Part shown: in pieces, positions 8,338 through 17,095 of the stretch
How positions within the stretch are numbered: position 1 is the stretch's first letter
Layout of the letters: each line of letters opens with the position of its first letter
Source: Planctomycetota bacterium
GTDB taxonomy: Bacteria > Planctomycetota > UBA8742 > UBA2392
Assembly (NCBI GenBank): GCA_019636195.1
Contig: JAHBYA010000002.1
Coordinates: 330,311-394,310, forward strand
Length of the DNA stretch: 64,000 nt
Direction of reading: 5' to 3'
Made by a program: the position numbers and the translations under genes
Notes under the pieces: model-generated
The model's database searches: none
Told to the model about the DNA's origin: nothing
The model's input: the letters and a program-made list of their open reading frames with translations, nothing else

Positions 8338-9527
8338 CAGAACGTGACCCCCAGAAAGACAAACACTTCGTGCGTGGCGTAGCCGCCGTTGTCGATGCCG
8401 CTGATGCGCCGCGTGTAACGGTAGCGCGCGCCAAGGTCGAGAAACTCCCAGAAGTTCCAGCTGATCTCGCCCCAGAACGCGCCGTGCTGCTCAAGCAGCG
8501 TCGCCTTGCCTTCGCTGGTGTCTTCCAGCTTGTCGTACTCGCGCATCCACAGGTGCGTGCCGCCGGAAAGCTTCACGTTGCCGACCATCATGAAGTCAAT
8601 TGCGGCGTTCACGCCGTACTCCCAGTACCGCAGCAGGCCCGCGGCGCTGTCGTCCTGACGGCGCGTGTACACGCGGCCGGTGGCGCGGATGAACCCGAGG
8701 TTGATGTCGGCATCGACGCCGGCATCCAGCTTCAGCAACTGCAGGTTGTCCTCAGGCTTGATCAGCGTGCCGTCGGTGCGGAAGTCAAGCTGGTCACGAA
8801 ACCACTCATAGTCGAACCGGACCCACGGCTTGAGCGCGATCACGTCAAAGAAGTTCAGCCACACCGAGAAGTCGGTGCCGATTTCCCAGCTGTCGGGGCT
8901 GTCGATTGTCTTTTCTTCGCTGAAGTCGGTGGCTTTGCCGGTGAAGCCCAGTTCAAAGATCAGGAATCCGCCCACCTTGTAACCCACATACGCGCGCGCG
9001 ATCGCGCCCGCGGCCCGCAGGTGGGTTTGACGCGTCAAGGGCCCGAAGATCTCGTAGGTCTGGAGCTGCTGGTACAGCACGTCGGCGGAAATGCCCGTGC
9101 CGAAACCGCCCCCGCCGTAGGGTATCTTGAAGTACCCGCCCAGCTTGATGTCCCACATGCTGGCGTCAGGCTCGCCGAAGTTCAGGCGCCCCGCGATCAT
9201 GCCGCGCGCGCCCAGCGCAAACGCGCCGAAGTCATGGCCGATGTAGCCGTAGGCCGCGCCGTCGATGAAAAATGCGTTGTCCTCGTGCCGGTCTTCTTTG
9301 AACACGTTGCTGTCCCAGCCGAAGCCCATGCGCGAGCGCAGGCCCAGGCCGGTGCGGTCGCGCCCCAGTGAAAGCGGCAGGTAGGCGCCGTCGGTGGCAT
9401 GGCCGACCTCAAAGTCGGCCCACGGGTCGATTGGCTCTTCGTTGTCGGCGTCTTTCTTGGCCGGCTTGTCCTGCGCGTACATGGGCGCAGCTACAGCCAG
9501 GCAGATCAGCAGCAACCACAGTTTCAT
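8337..9527 (-). CDS. Putative outer-membrane beta-barrel protein
   Basis: 396 residues from ATG 9527, which gives a signal peptide MKLWLLLICLAVAAPMYAQ. The mature protein has many alternating, aromatic-rich segments (LGLRSRMGFGWDSNVF, YGYIGHDFGAFALGARG, WVRFDYEWFRDQLDFRTDG) and ends in a strand finishing FVFLGVTF, with the terminal phenylalanine typical of barrel assembly signals. I infer a porin-like or structural barrel; I do not recognise a named family. It is the first gene of a unit with the sensor kinase, regulator and coiled-coil gene, which suggests a two-component system monitoring this envelope component. Confidence 0.68.
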   Translation of the reverse strand: MKLWLLLICLAVAAPMYAQDKPAKKDADNEEPIDPWADFEVGHATDGAYLPLSLGRDRTGLGLRSRMGFGWDSNVFKEDRHEDNAFFIDGAAYGYIGHDFGAFALGARGMIAGRLNFGEPDASMWDIKLGGYFKIPYGGGGFGTGISADVLYQQLQTYEIFGPLTRQTHLRAAGAIARAYVGYKVGGFLIFELGFTGKATDFSEEKTIDSPDSWEIGTDFSVWLNFFDVIALKPWVRFDYEWFRDQLDFRTDGTLIKPEDNLQLLKLDAGVDADINLGFIRATGRVYTRRQDDSAAGLLRYWEYGVNAAIDFMMVGNVKLSGGTHLWMREYDKLEDTSEGKATLLEQHGAFWGEISWNFWEFLDLGARYRYTRRISGIDNGGYATHEVFVFLGVTF

Positions 9528-10015
9528 GGGCAATGGCTCCCGGGGGCAGGCAGGGTGGTCCGAGGTTAAGGCGTAGCGTCTGCCCATACAATCGGCATAT
9601 CAAGCCTGTTGAATTGCGGGCAAGTGGCCGGCACAGGGCGTTTCCCTTCCTGTCCGCCGTGGGCCAGCCACCCCCCGAAATTCGTGGCAGCCGGTCGGTG
9701 GGGCCATACCGCCGGCTGCCTCCCTCTTCGCCTGAGAAACCGTTTCCCAAGCGTCAGTGCATAGAGCAGTCGGCGTGCCAATTCCCGTACCGATCCGGCA
9801 TGGGCGTCGGAACCCGCTTGAAATAAGCCTTTGCGGGCAATGTGTAAGATTTGCCGCCGCCGCGAATTGCCAGTTGCCAAACAGTTGCCACTGGCAGAAT
9901 TGCCAGTTTCCCGGCAATCCAGGCGACGGATTGTGCCCCCGGTCGCGGCCATTGCCCTGTCCCAATCCCGCCGCCAACTGCTAAAGTGTTCCGTTCGATT
10001 TTTCGAGGATGTGCG
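9528..10015. other. 488-bp divergent intergenic region with structured DNA
   Basis: No gene is supported here. The region separates the divergent envelope/two-component operon (left) and the XPB helicase operon (right), so it must hold both promoters. It contains a long hairpin at 9686-9720 (GGCAGCCGG and CCGGCTGCC enclosing CGGT/ACCG) and a cluster of TTGCCAG-type words on both strands at 9865-9920, including GAATTGCCAGTT twice. The cluster resembles an operator array. I could not match a known riboswitch consensus. Confidence 0.45.
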
Positions 10016-11779
10016 TTGCCCGACACCCGTGGACCAGCCATTGTTCAAGCCGACCTGACCATTCTGCTTGAGGTCGATCACCCGCAGTACGAGCAGGCCC
10101 GCGACGCATTGGCCGCGTTTGCCGAGCTGGTGAAGTCGCCCGAGCACATTCACACCTACCGCATTACGCCGCTGTCATTGTGGAACGCAGCAAGCAGCGG
10201 CATCACGGCCGCGCGCGTGCTGGACGACCTTGCGCGCTTTTCGCGCTACGCCGTGCCTGATGTCGTGCGCAGCGAAGTGCTTGAGTACATCGGGCGTTAC
10301 GGTCGGCTGGTACTTGAGCGCGACGCGCAGGGCCTGATCCTGCGCAGCGACGACAAAGTCCTGTTGAAGATGCTTGCGTCGCAGAAGGGCGTGGAGCGCT
10401 ACTTCGGCGCATTCATTGACGACCACACCGCGCGCATTGAGCAAAGCGCCCGCGGCTACCTGAAGCAGGCGCTGGTCAAAATCGGCTTTCCGGTCGAAGA
10501 CCTTGCCGGCTACACGCCCGGCGCGGCGCTGGATGTGCAACTGCGCGGCACGGCGCTGTCAGGCCGCGACTTCGGGTTGCGCCGCTACCAGAAAGAAGCC
10601 GCCGACGTGTTTTACGCCGGCGGCGGCGTCAAGGGCGGCAGCGGCGCCGTCGTGCTGCCCTGCGGCGCGGGCAAGACCATCGTTGCCATGGCCGCGATGT
10701 CGCTGGTCAAGGCGCATACCCTCATTTTGACCGCGAACGTGGTCGCCGTGCGCCAATGGATCCGCGAGCTGGTGGACAAGACCAATCTGCGTGAAGACCA
10801 GGTGGCCGAATACACCGGCGAAAGCAAGAACATCGCGCCGGTCACGGTCGCGACGTACCAGATTGTCACGTACCGCAAGCGCAAGTCTGAAGAGTTCCCC
10901 CACTTTGAAATCTTCAACCGCGGCGACTGGGGGCTGATCATTTACGACGAAGTCCACCTGCTGCCCGCGCCCGTGTTTCGCGCCACCGCGGAGATTCAGT
11001 CGCGGCGCCGGCTGGGCCTTACCGCCACGCTGGTGCGCGAAGACGGCCTTGAAGAAGACGTGTTCAGCCTGGTCGGGCCCAAGCGCTATGACGTGCCGTG
11101 GCGCGAACTGGAAAAGCAGGGCTGGATCGCCGAGGCCGACTGCACCGAAGTACGCGTCGATCTGCCGGGCAGCCAGCGCATGCCCTACGCCGTGGCGGGC
11201 CAGCGCGACCAGTACCGCATTGCCGCCGAGAATCCCGTCAAGCTGGACGTGACTGAGGCAATCATGAAGCTGCACAAGACTGACCGCATACTGGTGATTG
11301 CCCAGTATCTCGATCAGTTGCACGAACTGGCGCAGCGCTTTGAGCTGCCGCTGATCGAGGGCAAAACGCCCAGCCGCACCCGCGACGTGCTGTACGCGAA
11401 ATTCCGCGCCGGCGAAATCAAGGCGCTTGCGGTAAGCAAAGTGGGCAACTTCGCGGTCGATTTGCCGGATGCCAACGTGATGATCCAGCTTTCGGGAACC
11501 TTCGGGTCGCGCCAGGAAGAGGCACAGCGGCTGGGGCGCATACTGCGGCCCAAGAGCGAGGGGCAGCTAGCGCACTTTTACACCATCGTCACGCGCGAAA
11601 CCCGCGACCAGGAGTTCGGGGCAAACCGCCAGCTTTTCCTCGTCGAGCAGGGCTATCGCTATCGCATACTGGAGGCCGCGGACATCACCGAGGGCCGCTT
11701 TACGCCGCAAACCGGCGCCTGCGAAGTACCCGGCCCGGATGCAACGCCTGCCCTGCAATCCTCCACGGAGCACCCATGA
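10016..11779 (+). CDS. XPB/Rad25-type DNA helicase
   Basis: 587 residues. I chose the TTG at 10016 because GAGG (10005-10008) lies at the right distance and the resulting N-terminus (IVQADLTILLEVDHPQYE) matches conserved XPB sequence. An N-terminal damage-recognition-like region precedes SF2 motifs: Walker A PCGAGKT, DEVH box (IIYDEVHLLP), motif III (LGLTATLVRE) and motif VI (QRLGRILRP). Bacterial XPB is a 3'-5' helicase thought to act in DNA repair. The stop overlaps the next ATG (ATGA at 11776), starting a translationally coupled trio with helicase-associated proteins. Confidence 0.94.
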   Translation: MPDTRGPAIVQADLTILLEVDHPQYEQARDALAAFAELVKSPEHIHTYRITPLSLWNAASSGITAARVLDDLARFSRYAVPDVVRSEVLEYIGRYGRLVLERDAQGLILRSDDKVLLKMLASQKGVERYFGAFIDDHTARIEQSARGYLKQALVKIGFPVEDLAGYTPGAALDVQLRGTALSGRDFGLRRYQKEAADVFYAGGGVKGGSGAVVLPCGAGKTIVAMAAMSLVKAHTLILTANVVAVRQWIRELVDKTNLREDQVAEYTGESKNIAPVTVATYQIVTYRKRKSEEFPHFEIFNRGDWGLIIYDEVHLLPAPVFRATAEIQSRRRLGLTATLVREDGLEEDVFSLVGPKRYDVPWRELEKQGWIAEADCTEVRVDLPGSQRMPYAVAGQRDQYRIAAENPVKLDVTEAIMKLHKTDRILVIAQYLDQLHELAQRFELPLIEGKTPSRTRDVLYAKFRAGEIKALAVSKVGNFAVDLPDANVMIQLSGTFGSRQEEAQRLGRILRPKSEGQLAHFYTIVTRETRDQEFGANRQLFLVEQGYRYRILEAADITEGRFTPQTGACEVPGPDATPALQSSTEHP

Positions 11780-11973
11780 AGTTTCATCTGCACGTGGGTG
11801 TCATCCGCTGTGAAGACGCCGCAACCCTTGAACAGGCCCTTGCGGCCGCCGAATGCACCAGCCGCGTGCTTGCACGGCCCGCGCCCAATGTCGCGGTGCT
11901 GGAACAGGCCGACGCCAACCGGCTGGTCGAGGCACTGAATGAACGCGGCCTGCACCCGAAGGTGATGCGATGA
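11776..11973 (+). CDS. Free-standing 65-aa helicase-associated module
   Basis: 65 residues, coupled at both ends by ATGA overlaps to the XPB gene and the helicase-associated gene, so it is very likely translated. The sequence (VGVIRCEDAATLEQALAAAE, then NVAVLEQADANRLVEALNER) has the pattern of the small XPB/Ssl2 N-terminal-like module (Helicase_C_3) in actinobacterial helicase-associated proteins, where RCDDPALL-like and VLVVPAPDPEELLAALR-like segments occur. I infer that it is a detached copy of this module, perhaps bridging the helicase and the 562-aa protein. No catalytic residues are visible. Confidence 0.75.
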   Translation: MKFHLHVGVIRCEDAATLEQALAAAECTSRVLARPAPNVAVLEQADANRLVEALNERGLHPKVMR

Positions 11974-13658
11974 CTTCGGCGACTGTCACAAACTACTCGC
12001 AGGGCGAGCTGGACCTGCTGGCGGTGATCGAGATGGTGATCGCGCGCGCGCCGCGCGTTCTGAAGAACGGGCTGCCGAACCTCGCGTTTTTCCGCACAGC
12101 CAACCAGGCGCTGGCGCAGCCCGACAACGAGCACGAGGGCGGCGCCTTTGCGCAGATCGAGTTCTGGCTTGCGATTGCACGCCAGGCCGGGCTGCTGGCG
12201 GAAGCGGACGGGACCCTTGCGCCCGGGCCGCGCGCGGACGCTTTCTTTGCCCTGCCCGCCGACCAGCGGCGCGAGACATTGCGCAGCGCATGGTTTGACG
12301 CCCGCGATTTGAACGAGTTTGCGATCACGCCTGAGCTTGAGCTGCCGTCGCTGCGCAAGGGCCGCACTGTCGATGTGGTAAGTGACATTCCCGGCGCGGA
12401 TACGCTGGCGGCCGCGCGGCGCACGCTGGCGGCCATGGCGCAGGGCCTTGGCGACGAGATGTCGCTGGGCGCGTTCATCCGCCGCGCAAAGAGCGAGCAC
12501 CCGAGCCTGTTCGTCAACCACGACGACGACAAGAGCTGGCGCAACGTCTATTACCGCGGCATCCGGCAGGCAGGCGCGCGGCAGGACTGCGAACGCGACG
12601 GCAACTGGGAAAATGTCGAGGGCACGGTCATCGCGCTGGTCTGCGAGTTGCCGCTTTCGCGCCTGGGCTTCATTGACTACGACGGGCGAACGCGCACGCT
12701 GCGGCCGGCCTCCAGCGACACCGCGCCGCCCGCCTTTGAAATCGTCGTACAGCCGAACTTCGAGGTCATGGCATTGGGCGACCGCCCCGACGCCGGCACG
12801 TTATGGAAGCTGGCGCGCTTCACGACCCCGCAACCCGAGGGCCGGGTGCGGCGCTATCGGCTTGAGCGCGCGCCGTTTTCGGCGGCGCTGGGGCGCGGCA
12901 TGGCTGCGCCCGAGCTGGTCGGCCTGCTTGAATCGCTTTCCCGCACGCCGCTGCCCCAGAACGTGCAGTTTTCGCTGCGCGACTGGGGGGCAGCCAGCGA
13001 GCGCATCCGCATCTGGCCTGATGCCCTGTTCATTGAAGCCGAAGGCGTGGAAGACCTGTCACGGCTGCTGGGCGACCGCGTGGCCGCGCTCGGCCTTGAA
13101 ACGGTGGACGGCGGGCACCGGGTGTGCGCGTCGCCCGACGCGGCAACGCTGCGCGCGGCCCTGCCGCCCCGGCGCGCGGCGCTTGACTACTCACGCCGCC
13201 TGCCGCCGGTCATCACGCCCGGCGAGGGCGCGTCGTTGCGCGCCCCGCGCGAAGAGCTGCACTTTCGCGCGCGCCAGTTGCTTGAGCTGGTCAGTCGCTC
13301 GCGCGGCACCGACATCTACGAGCTGCACGAAGCCACGGTGCGCGCCAGCGCCGCCGCGCTTGGACCCGCCGAGCTGCTGCAGCGTGTGCGCGACGGCCTG
13401 GCCCGGCCGCTGTCGCCGTCCGTGGCGCTTGCAATGCGCACCTGGAGCGGCGAGTTCAAGCCGCCGATTGCCGACCAGTGCGAACTGCTGTTTGCGGAAA
13501 GCCCGGAACAGGCGGAGCTGCTGGAAGAGCTGCCCGAGTTGCGCGGCTGGATCGAGCGCAAGCTGGGCGCGGGCGCATACTTGCTGAAGGTCGGCGGCGC
13601 TGAAAGAGCGCGCGAAGCTTTGAAGCGGCTGGGGCTCGACGCGAGGAAACGGAAATGA
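11970..13658 (+). CDS. Helicase-associated protein (XPB partner, Helicase_C_3-like)
   Basis: 562 residues. No Walker motifs are present. The middle (about 260-400) contains FEIVVQPNFEVMALGDRPDAG and, after a leucine-rich helix, SLRDWGAASERIRIWPDALF, the signature order of the XPB/Ssl2 N-terminal-like domain in proteins adjacent to XPB in Mycobacterium and relatives. The N-terminal 200 residues look like winged-helix repeats. Function is inferred from this conserved pairing: probably DNA binding or regulation of XPB. Its stop overlaps ATG 13655 of the TPR gene. Confidence 0.82.
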   Translation: MTSATVTNYSQGELDLLAVIEMVIARAPRVLKNGLPNLAFFRTANQALAQPDNEHEGGAFAQIEFWLAIARQAGLLAEADGTLAPGPRADAFFALPADQRRETLRSAWFDARDLNEFAITPELELPSLRKGRTVDVVSDIPGADTLAAARRTLAAMAQGLGDEMSLGAFIRRAKSEHPSLFVNHDDDKSWRNVYYRGIRQAGARQDCERDGNWENVEGTVIALVCELPLSRLGFIDYDGRTRTLRPASSDTAPPAFEIVVQPNFEVMALGDRPDAGTLWKLARFTTPQPEGRVRRYRLERAPFSAALGRGMAAPELVGLLESLSRTPLPQNVQFSLRDWGAASERIRIWPDALFIEAEGVEDLSRLLGDRVAALGLETVDGGHRVCASPDAATLRAALPPRRAALDYSRRLPPVITPGEGASLRAPREELHFRARQLLELVSRSRGTDIYELHEATVRASAAALGPAELLQRVRDGLARPLSPSVALAMRTWSGEFKPPIADQCELLFAESPEQAELLEELPELRGWIERKLGAGAYLLKVGGAERAREALKRLGLDARKRK

Positions 13659-15085
13659 GCCCCGGGTTCGGTGCACAGAGTCCGGAGTTCGGCGTTCGGC
13701 GCTTTGTGCTGCCGATGGGCCTGTGCGTGTTGCTGCTGTGCGCAACCGCGTGCACGCTCACGCCCGAAGGCCCCGACGAGCCCGGCAACATCGTTGACCA
13801 GAAGCAGGAACTGGTGGGCCGCATCAACGACTCACCCACCGACCTGGAGGCGCACGCCGACCTGTTGCGCCTGCAGATCCGCGACGGCGACCTTGAGGGC
13901 GCCGAGGCAACCGTCAGCCACGCGCTGAAGCACAACGGCGCCGACTTTCGCGCGCATATGCTGGCGGCGCAGTACCACCGCTGGCAGGCCGACTTGATCA
14001 GCGCCGAGCGCAGCCTGTTCACGGCCCGCGACCTCGCGCCCAACCGGCTTGAGCCTCGCGTCGCGCTGAGCGGCCTGTACCACCAGTGCTACCTGGAAGA
14101 AGCCGAGCTTGAGCAGCGGCGCATCGCGCTGGAGCTGGCCGAGCCCGCCCTGCGCGAGGAGTTCACGCTCGATCTGGCCTATGCGCTGTCACAGCTGGGC
14201 CGCGACGAACAAGCCGAGGCGCTGGCACGCCCGATGATCGCCGACCAGCAGGCGCGCGCCGACAACCGCGGCAAGGCACATTCGCTGCTGGCCGAAATCG
14301 CGCTGCGCAAAGGCGACGGCGCCACAGCCATCGCCCAGCTTGCCGCCGCCATCAAGCTGCGCCCCAAAGAAGCAGGGCTGATCCAGTTTGCGGCGCGCCT
14401 GGTCACCGCCGTAGAAGAGCCGGCGGCGCTGTCGACGGTGTTTGACGACACGCTGGCCACGCAGGATGTGCTGGAAGCGCGCTGGGCAGCGCTGTTCGGC
14501 AAATGGATGCTTTCCGTGCGGGCGGGCGACGGCGCGGCCGCAAAGTGGCTGGAACGCCTGGAGGCAATCGCGCCCGGCCACCCTGATATCTTGACACGTC
14601 AGTACCAAGTGGCGAAGCTGGACCCGCGTAGCGACCGTGAAGCCGAGGTGCTGCGCAAGCAGCTTGAAGAGTCCGACTTCGGCGTGCCGGATTCACCGAC
14701 CACGCTGCCCGCGCTGCTGATGCTGTGGCGGGCCGAAGACGCCCTGCGCATCGGCGCCCCGGACACCGCGCTTGAGCAGTTGGCGCAGCTTGAGGCGCGC
14801 GAGACCGGCCTGCCCGGCCTGCGCGTGCTGCGCACCATTGCGCTGTTCAAGGCCCGCGAAGACGAAAGGTGCCTGGGCGCGATCGACGCCTGGCTGGCCG
14901 AAAGCAAAGAGCCCGACCAGCTGCTGCAGGGCATGCGCTGGTGGATCATGCTGCGCACCGGCCGCGGCAAGGAAGTGCTGGTCGAAGTCGAGGGCGAAAC
15001 CCAGCCCACCAACGCCACCATGTGGATCCAGGCCGTCGCGCGCTTCCATGTGTATCGCGGCACCAGCCGCCCCAAAGACGGCTGA
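13655..15085 (+). CDS. TPR-rich lipoprotein
   Basis: 476 residues from ATG 13655, which overlaps the preceding stop (ATGA). A second ATG at 13715 starts directly at the hydrophobic signal (MGLCVLLLCATAC, Cys 13) and is an alternative. The lipobox CATAC predicts lipid anchoring. The rest is helical repeats of TPR type (DLEGAEATVSHALKHNGADF, RWQADLISAERSLFTARDLA, GDGATAIAQLAAAIKLRPKE). It probably scaffolds protein complexes at the membrane. The DNA between the two possible starts contains GTTCGGC/AGTTCGG repeats, so the first 20 residues may be repeat-derived. Confidence 0.85.
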   Translation: MSPGFGAQSPEFGVRRFVLPMGLCVLLLCATACTLTPEGPDEPGNIVDQKQELVGRINDSPTDLEAHADLLRLQIRDGDLEGAEATVSHALKHNGADFRAHMLAAQYHRWQADLISAERSLFTARDLAPNRLEPRVALSGLYHQCYLEEAELEQRRIALELAEPALREEFTLDLAYALSQLGRDEQAEALARPMIADQQARADNRGKAHSLLAEIALRKGDGATAIAQLAAAIKLRPKEAGLIQFAARLVTAVEEPAALSTVFDDTLATQDVLEARWAALFGKWMLSVRAGDGAAAKWLERLEAIAPGHPDILTRQYQVAKLDPRSDREAEVLRKQLEESDFGVPDSPTTLPALLMLWRAEDALRIGAPDTALEQLAQLEARETGLPGLRVLRTIALFKAREDERCLGAIDAWLAESKEPDQLLQGMRWWIMLRTGRGKEVLVEVEGETQPTNATMWIQAVARFHVYRGTSRPKDG

Positions 15086-15256
15086 AGCCCGGCCCAAGCG
15101 CCTGACGTCGTGTTCCCGACAGAGCCTCCGAGAACGGCAACGGCAGTCCGCGGATTACGCAGATGTACACAGATAGAGCTGTGACGGCAGTTCTCTGCGT
15201 CCCCGCGTCTTTGCGTGAGACCGCATTGCCGCAAGGCACGCACGGGCGTTCGTGAG
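15086..15256. repeat. Degenerate word-like repeats between convergent genes
   Basis: The 171-bp gap holds stretches built from recurring short words: ACGCAGATGTACACAGAT (15158-15175) and, from 15191, TTCTCTGCGT followed by CGCGTCTTTGCGTGAGA. Both have relatives at 20900-21010 on the opposite strand. TGACGGCAGTT (15182-15192) also recurs there. Such words (CACAGATGAACACAGAT, CTGCGTCTTTGCGTGAGA) appear in many environmental genomes. No coding potential is seen. Confidence 0.6.
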
Positions 15257-15886
15257 CTATTGCATCAGGGCGCGTTGCTTGTCGCGCCACTCGAGCAGCC
15301 ACTTATCCACGTCCTTGAAGCCGTCGAGCTTGTCGAAGTGCTTGCGAGCCTTTGCATGGTCGCCTAGGCGGCGCTGCAATTCGCCCAGCAGGTAGTGCAC
15401 GACCGGCAGGTCGTCGCCGCTGAACTCCTCGGCTGCGAGCGCGAGTTCAAAGTACTTCACGGCTTTGCGGCGGGCGTTCTTCTGCTCGTCGTCGGGCTCG
15501 CCTTCCATGCGCGAGCACCACGTGGCCTGCAGATACAAGTCCGCGACTTCGGCGCTGCGCTTGCCGGTGTAGGTGGCGATCAGGGCCGCGCGGCGGTAGC
15601 GCTCGGCGCCGCCGAGCGTTCCGCCCTTTTGCCAGTGAAAGCCCGCCAGCAGGTTGACGATCTTCTTGATCTGCGACGCATCTTTCAGGTTGCGGTAGTC
15701 GGCTTCAAAGCCGACAAACCCGCAACCAGGGCAAACGTGCAGCAGGTGGGGCAGCGGGTTGCCATCAAGGTAGCGCGGGCAGAAGTCGCTGTCCTTTTCG
15801 CCGACCTGGTAGCCGATCACGAGCTGTGTCTCGAACGACTGCTCGCAGCATGGGCAGGTCAGCGACTTGTTCTCGAACTGGGTCAT
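15257..15886 (-). CDS. DUF2225 protein with paired CxxC motifs
   Basis: 209 residues. The N-terminus has CPCC (residues 11-14) and CPGC near 53, consistent with the zinc-ribbon of DUF2225, followed by GYQVGEKDSDFCPRY and HVCPGCGFVGFEADYRN. The C-terminal half is TPR-like helices (VVHYLLGELQRRLGDHAKAR). The cellular role of DUF2225 is not established. It lies 3 bp from the upstream thioredoxin-fold gene on the same strand, so the two are probably co-transcribed. Confidence 0.85.
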   Translation of the reverse strand: MTQFENKSLTCPCCEQSFETQLVIGYQVGEKDSDFCPRYLDGNPLPHLLHVCPGCGFVGFEADYRNLKDASQIKKIVNLLAGFHWQKGGTLGGAERYRRAALIATYTGKRSAEVADLYLQATWCSRMEGEPDDEQKNARRKAVKYFELALAAEEFSGDDLPVVHYLLGELQRRLGDHAKARKHFDKLDGFKDVDKWLLEWRDKQRALMQ

Positions 15887-15889
15887 TGC

Positions 15890-16993
15890 CTACTTCGCCA
15901 GTAACTCGGCGTAGCGCAGCATGTCGTCGCTGCGCACGTCGTAGCGGTACACTTTGCCGGTGTCATCGACCAGTACGTTGAAAGGGATCAGGCTCACGTT
16001 CAGTTTCTTGACCAGTGTGTTTTCCGCTTCGCGGTCGATCCACGTGTTCTTGAACGCAATCCGCTCCTTGTTGCGGTCAAGCCACTGCTCAAACGCCGCC
16101 TTGCTTTCATTGACGCTTACCCCAAGCACGTTCAGCCTGCCGTTGAAGCGCCGGGCCGCTTCCTCAATAAAAGGCAACTCGCCCAGGCAGGCCTGGCTGG
16201 TGCTGTCATACACCACAAGCAGCATCGGCTTGCCGATGAAGTCGGCGCGTGACGTGCGCTCGCCCCCGACCAGCGCAACGCTGAAGTCGGGCAGGTCGCG
16301 CCCGATCCAGTCCAGGCTGTCCAGCTGCCCTTGCAGAAACTCTTTGGCGTCCTTGTCATCCTGCACTTCTTTGCTGGACAGGATCAGGCGCAGGCTGCGC
16401 CGCGCGTCATCGACGCGATTGAGAAACAGCAGCGCACGCACGCGCATCATGCGCGCGGCGGGCGCTTCGTTGCGGTCGGGGTGGCGGGCAATGAAGTCTT
16501 CCAGCGCCTCCACGCAAGCGGTTTCACGGCCCGTGATCCGGAACAGCGTCTGCGCCTTCAAAAAGCGCGCGTCTGCGGCCAGTTCACTGTCGCTGTGCTT
16601 GTCCAGAAATGCGTCGGCGGCGGTCACGGCCTCGGCCAGCCGGTCGTCAAGGCGCGACAACGTAACCGCGACTTCAAAGCGCGCGGGCATCAGGTCTTTG
16701 GCTTGCGGGTTGGCGTCGATGTATGCGCGCAGCGTGGTCACATACTCGGCGTCGAGGGCGCGCAGTTCATCTTCAATGGCCTGCAACTCGGCGGGTTCAA
16801 TGCGTTCTTTCTCGCGCAGTCGCTCGTGGCGGGTCAGCAGCACCTCGCGGCGTTTGCTGAAATCGTCAAACAGGTCGTCGTAGCTGGCATAGGCCTTGGG
16901 CTTCTCAGCCGGCGCCGGCGCCTGCTGCGCCTGCGTGTCAAACGGTACAGCCAGCAGCAGCGCTGCCGCCAAGATCAGGATTGCACGGGACAT
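15890..16993 (-). CDS. Exported thioredoxin-fold (TlpA/AhpC-like) protein lacking a CxxC
   Basis: 367 residues with a signal peptide (MSRAILILAAALLLAVPFDTQAQ). Residues 35-240 are charged helices with TPR-like character. From about 240 a TlpA/AhpC-TSA fold appears (LPDFSVALVGGERTSRADF, GKPMLLVVYDSTSQACLGEL, LIPFNVLVDDTGKVY, with the cis-proline motif). Where redox-active members have WCxxC, this protein has STSQAC, so only one cysteine remains and disulfide exchange by CxxC is impossible. It may be a binding protein or a one-cysteine peroxidase-like enzyme. Confidence 0.8.
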   Translation of the reverse strand: MSRAILILAAALLLAVPFDTQAQQAPAPAEKPKAYASYDDLFDDFSKRREVLLTRHERLREKERIEPAELQAIEDELRALDAEYVTTLRAYIDANPQAKDLMPARFEVAVTLSRLDDRLAEAVTAADAFLDKHSDSELAADARFLKAQTLFRITGRETACVEALEDFIARHPDRNEAPAARMMRVRALLFLNRVDDARRSLRLILSSKEVQDDKDAKEFLQGQLDSLDWIGRDLPDFSVALVGGERTSRADFIGKPMLLVVYDSTSQACLGELPFIEEAARRFNGRLNVLGVSVNESKAAFEQWLDRNKERIAFKNTWIDREAENTLVKKLNVSLIPFNVLVDDTGKVYRYDVRSDDMLRYAELLAK

Positions 16994-17024
16994 GACATGC
17001 TCCCCTAAGGGGCCGGCCCCACCA

Positions 17025-17046
17025 GTGGCGCATAGGGATGCGCCAC
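17025..17046 (-). terminator. Hairpin downstream of the AONS-like gene
   Basis: A 9-bp stem (GTGGCGCAT with ATGCGCCAC) around AGGG lies 50 bp after the AONS-like stop on the minus strand and just upstream of the thioredoxin-fold gene. There is no T-tract, so the terminator call is tentative. Confidence 0.4.
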
Positions 17047-17095
17047 ACAGATTAAACGGACGAGCATGAAAAACCGCAAGGCAAAGCGCGTTCGC

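Noticed and set aside
9686..9830. Cobalamin or c-di-GMP riboswitch in the leader of the envelope operon
   Set aside because: Fragments such as GCACTGACGCTTGGGAA resemble parts of the consensus, but the remaining conserved blocks (for example GGGCAAACC or the cobalamin box order) cannot be found.
13655..13714. Heptamer array between the helicase-associated gene and the TPR lipoprotein gene
   Set aside because: GTTCGGC and AGTTCGG occur next to each other near 13686, but only about two units are clear; too few to call an array.
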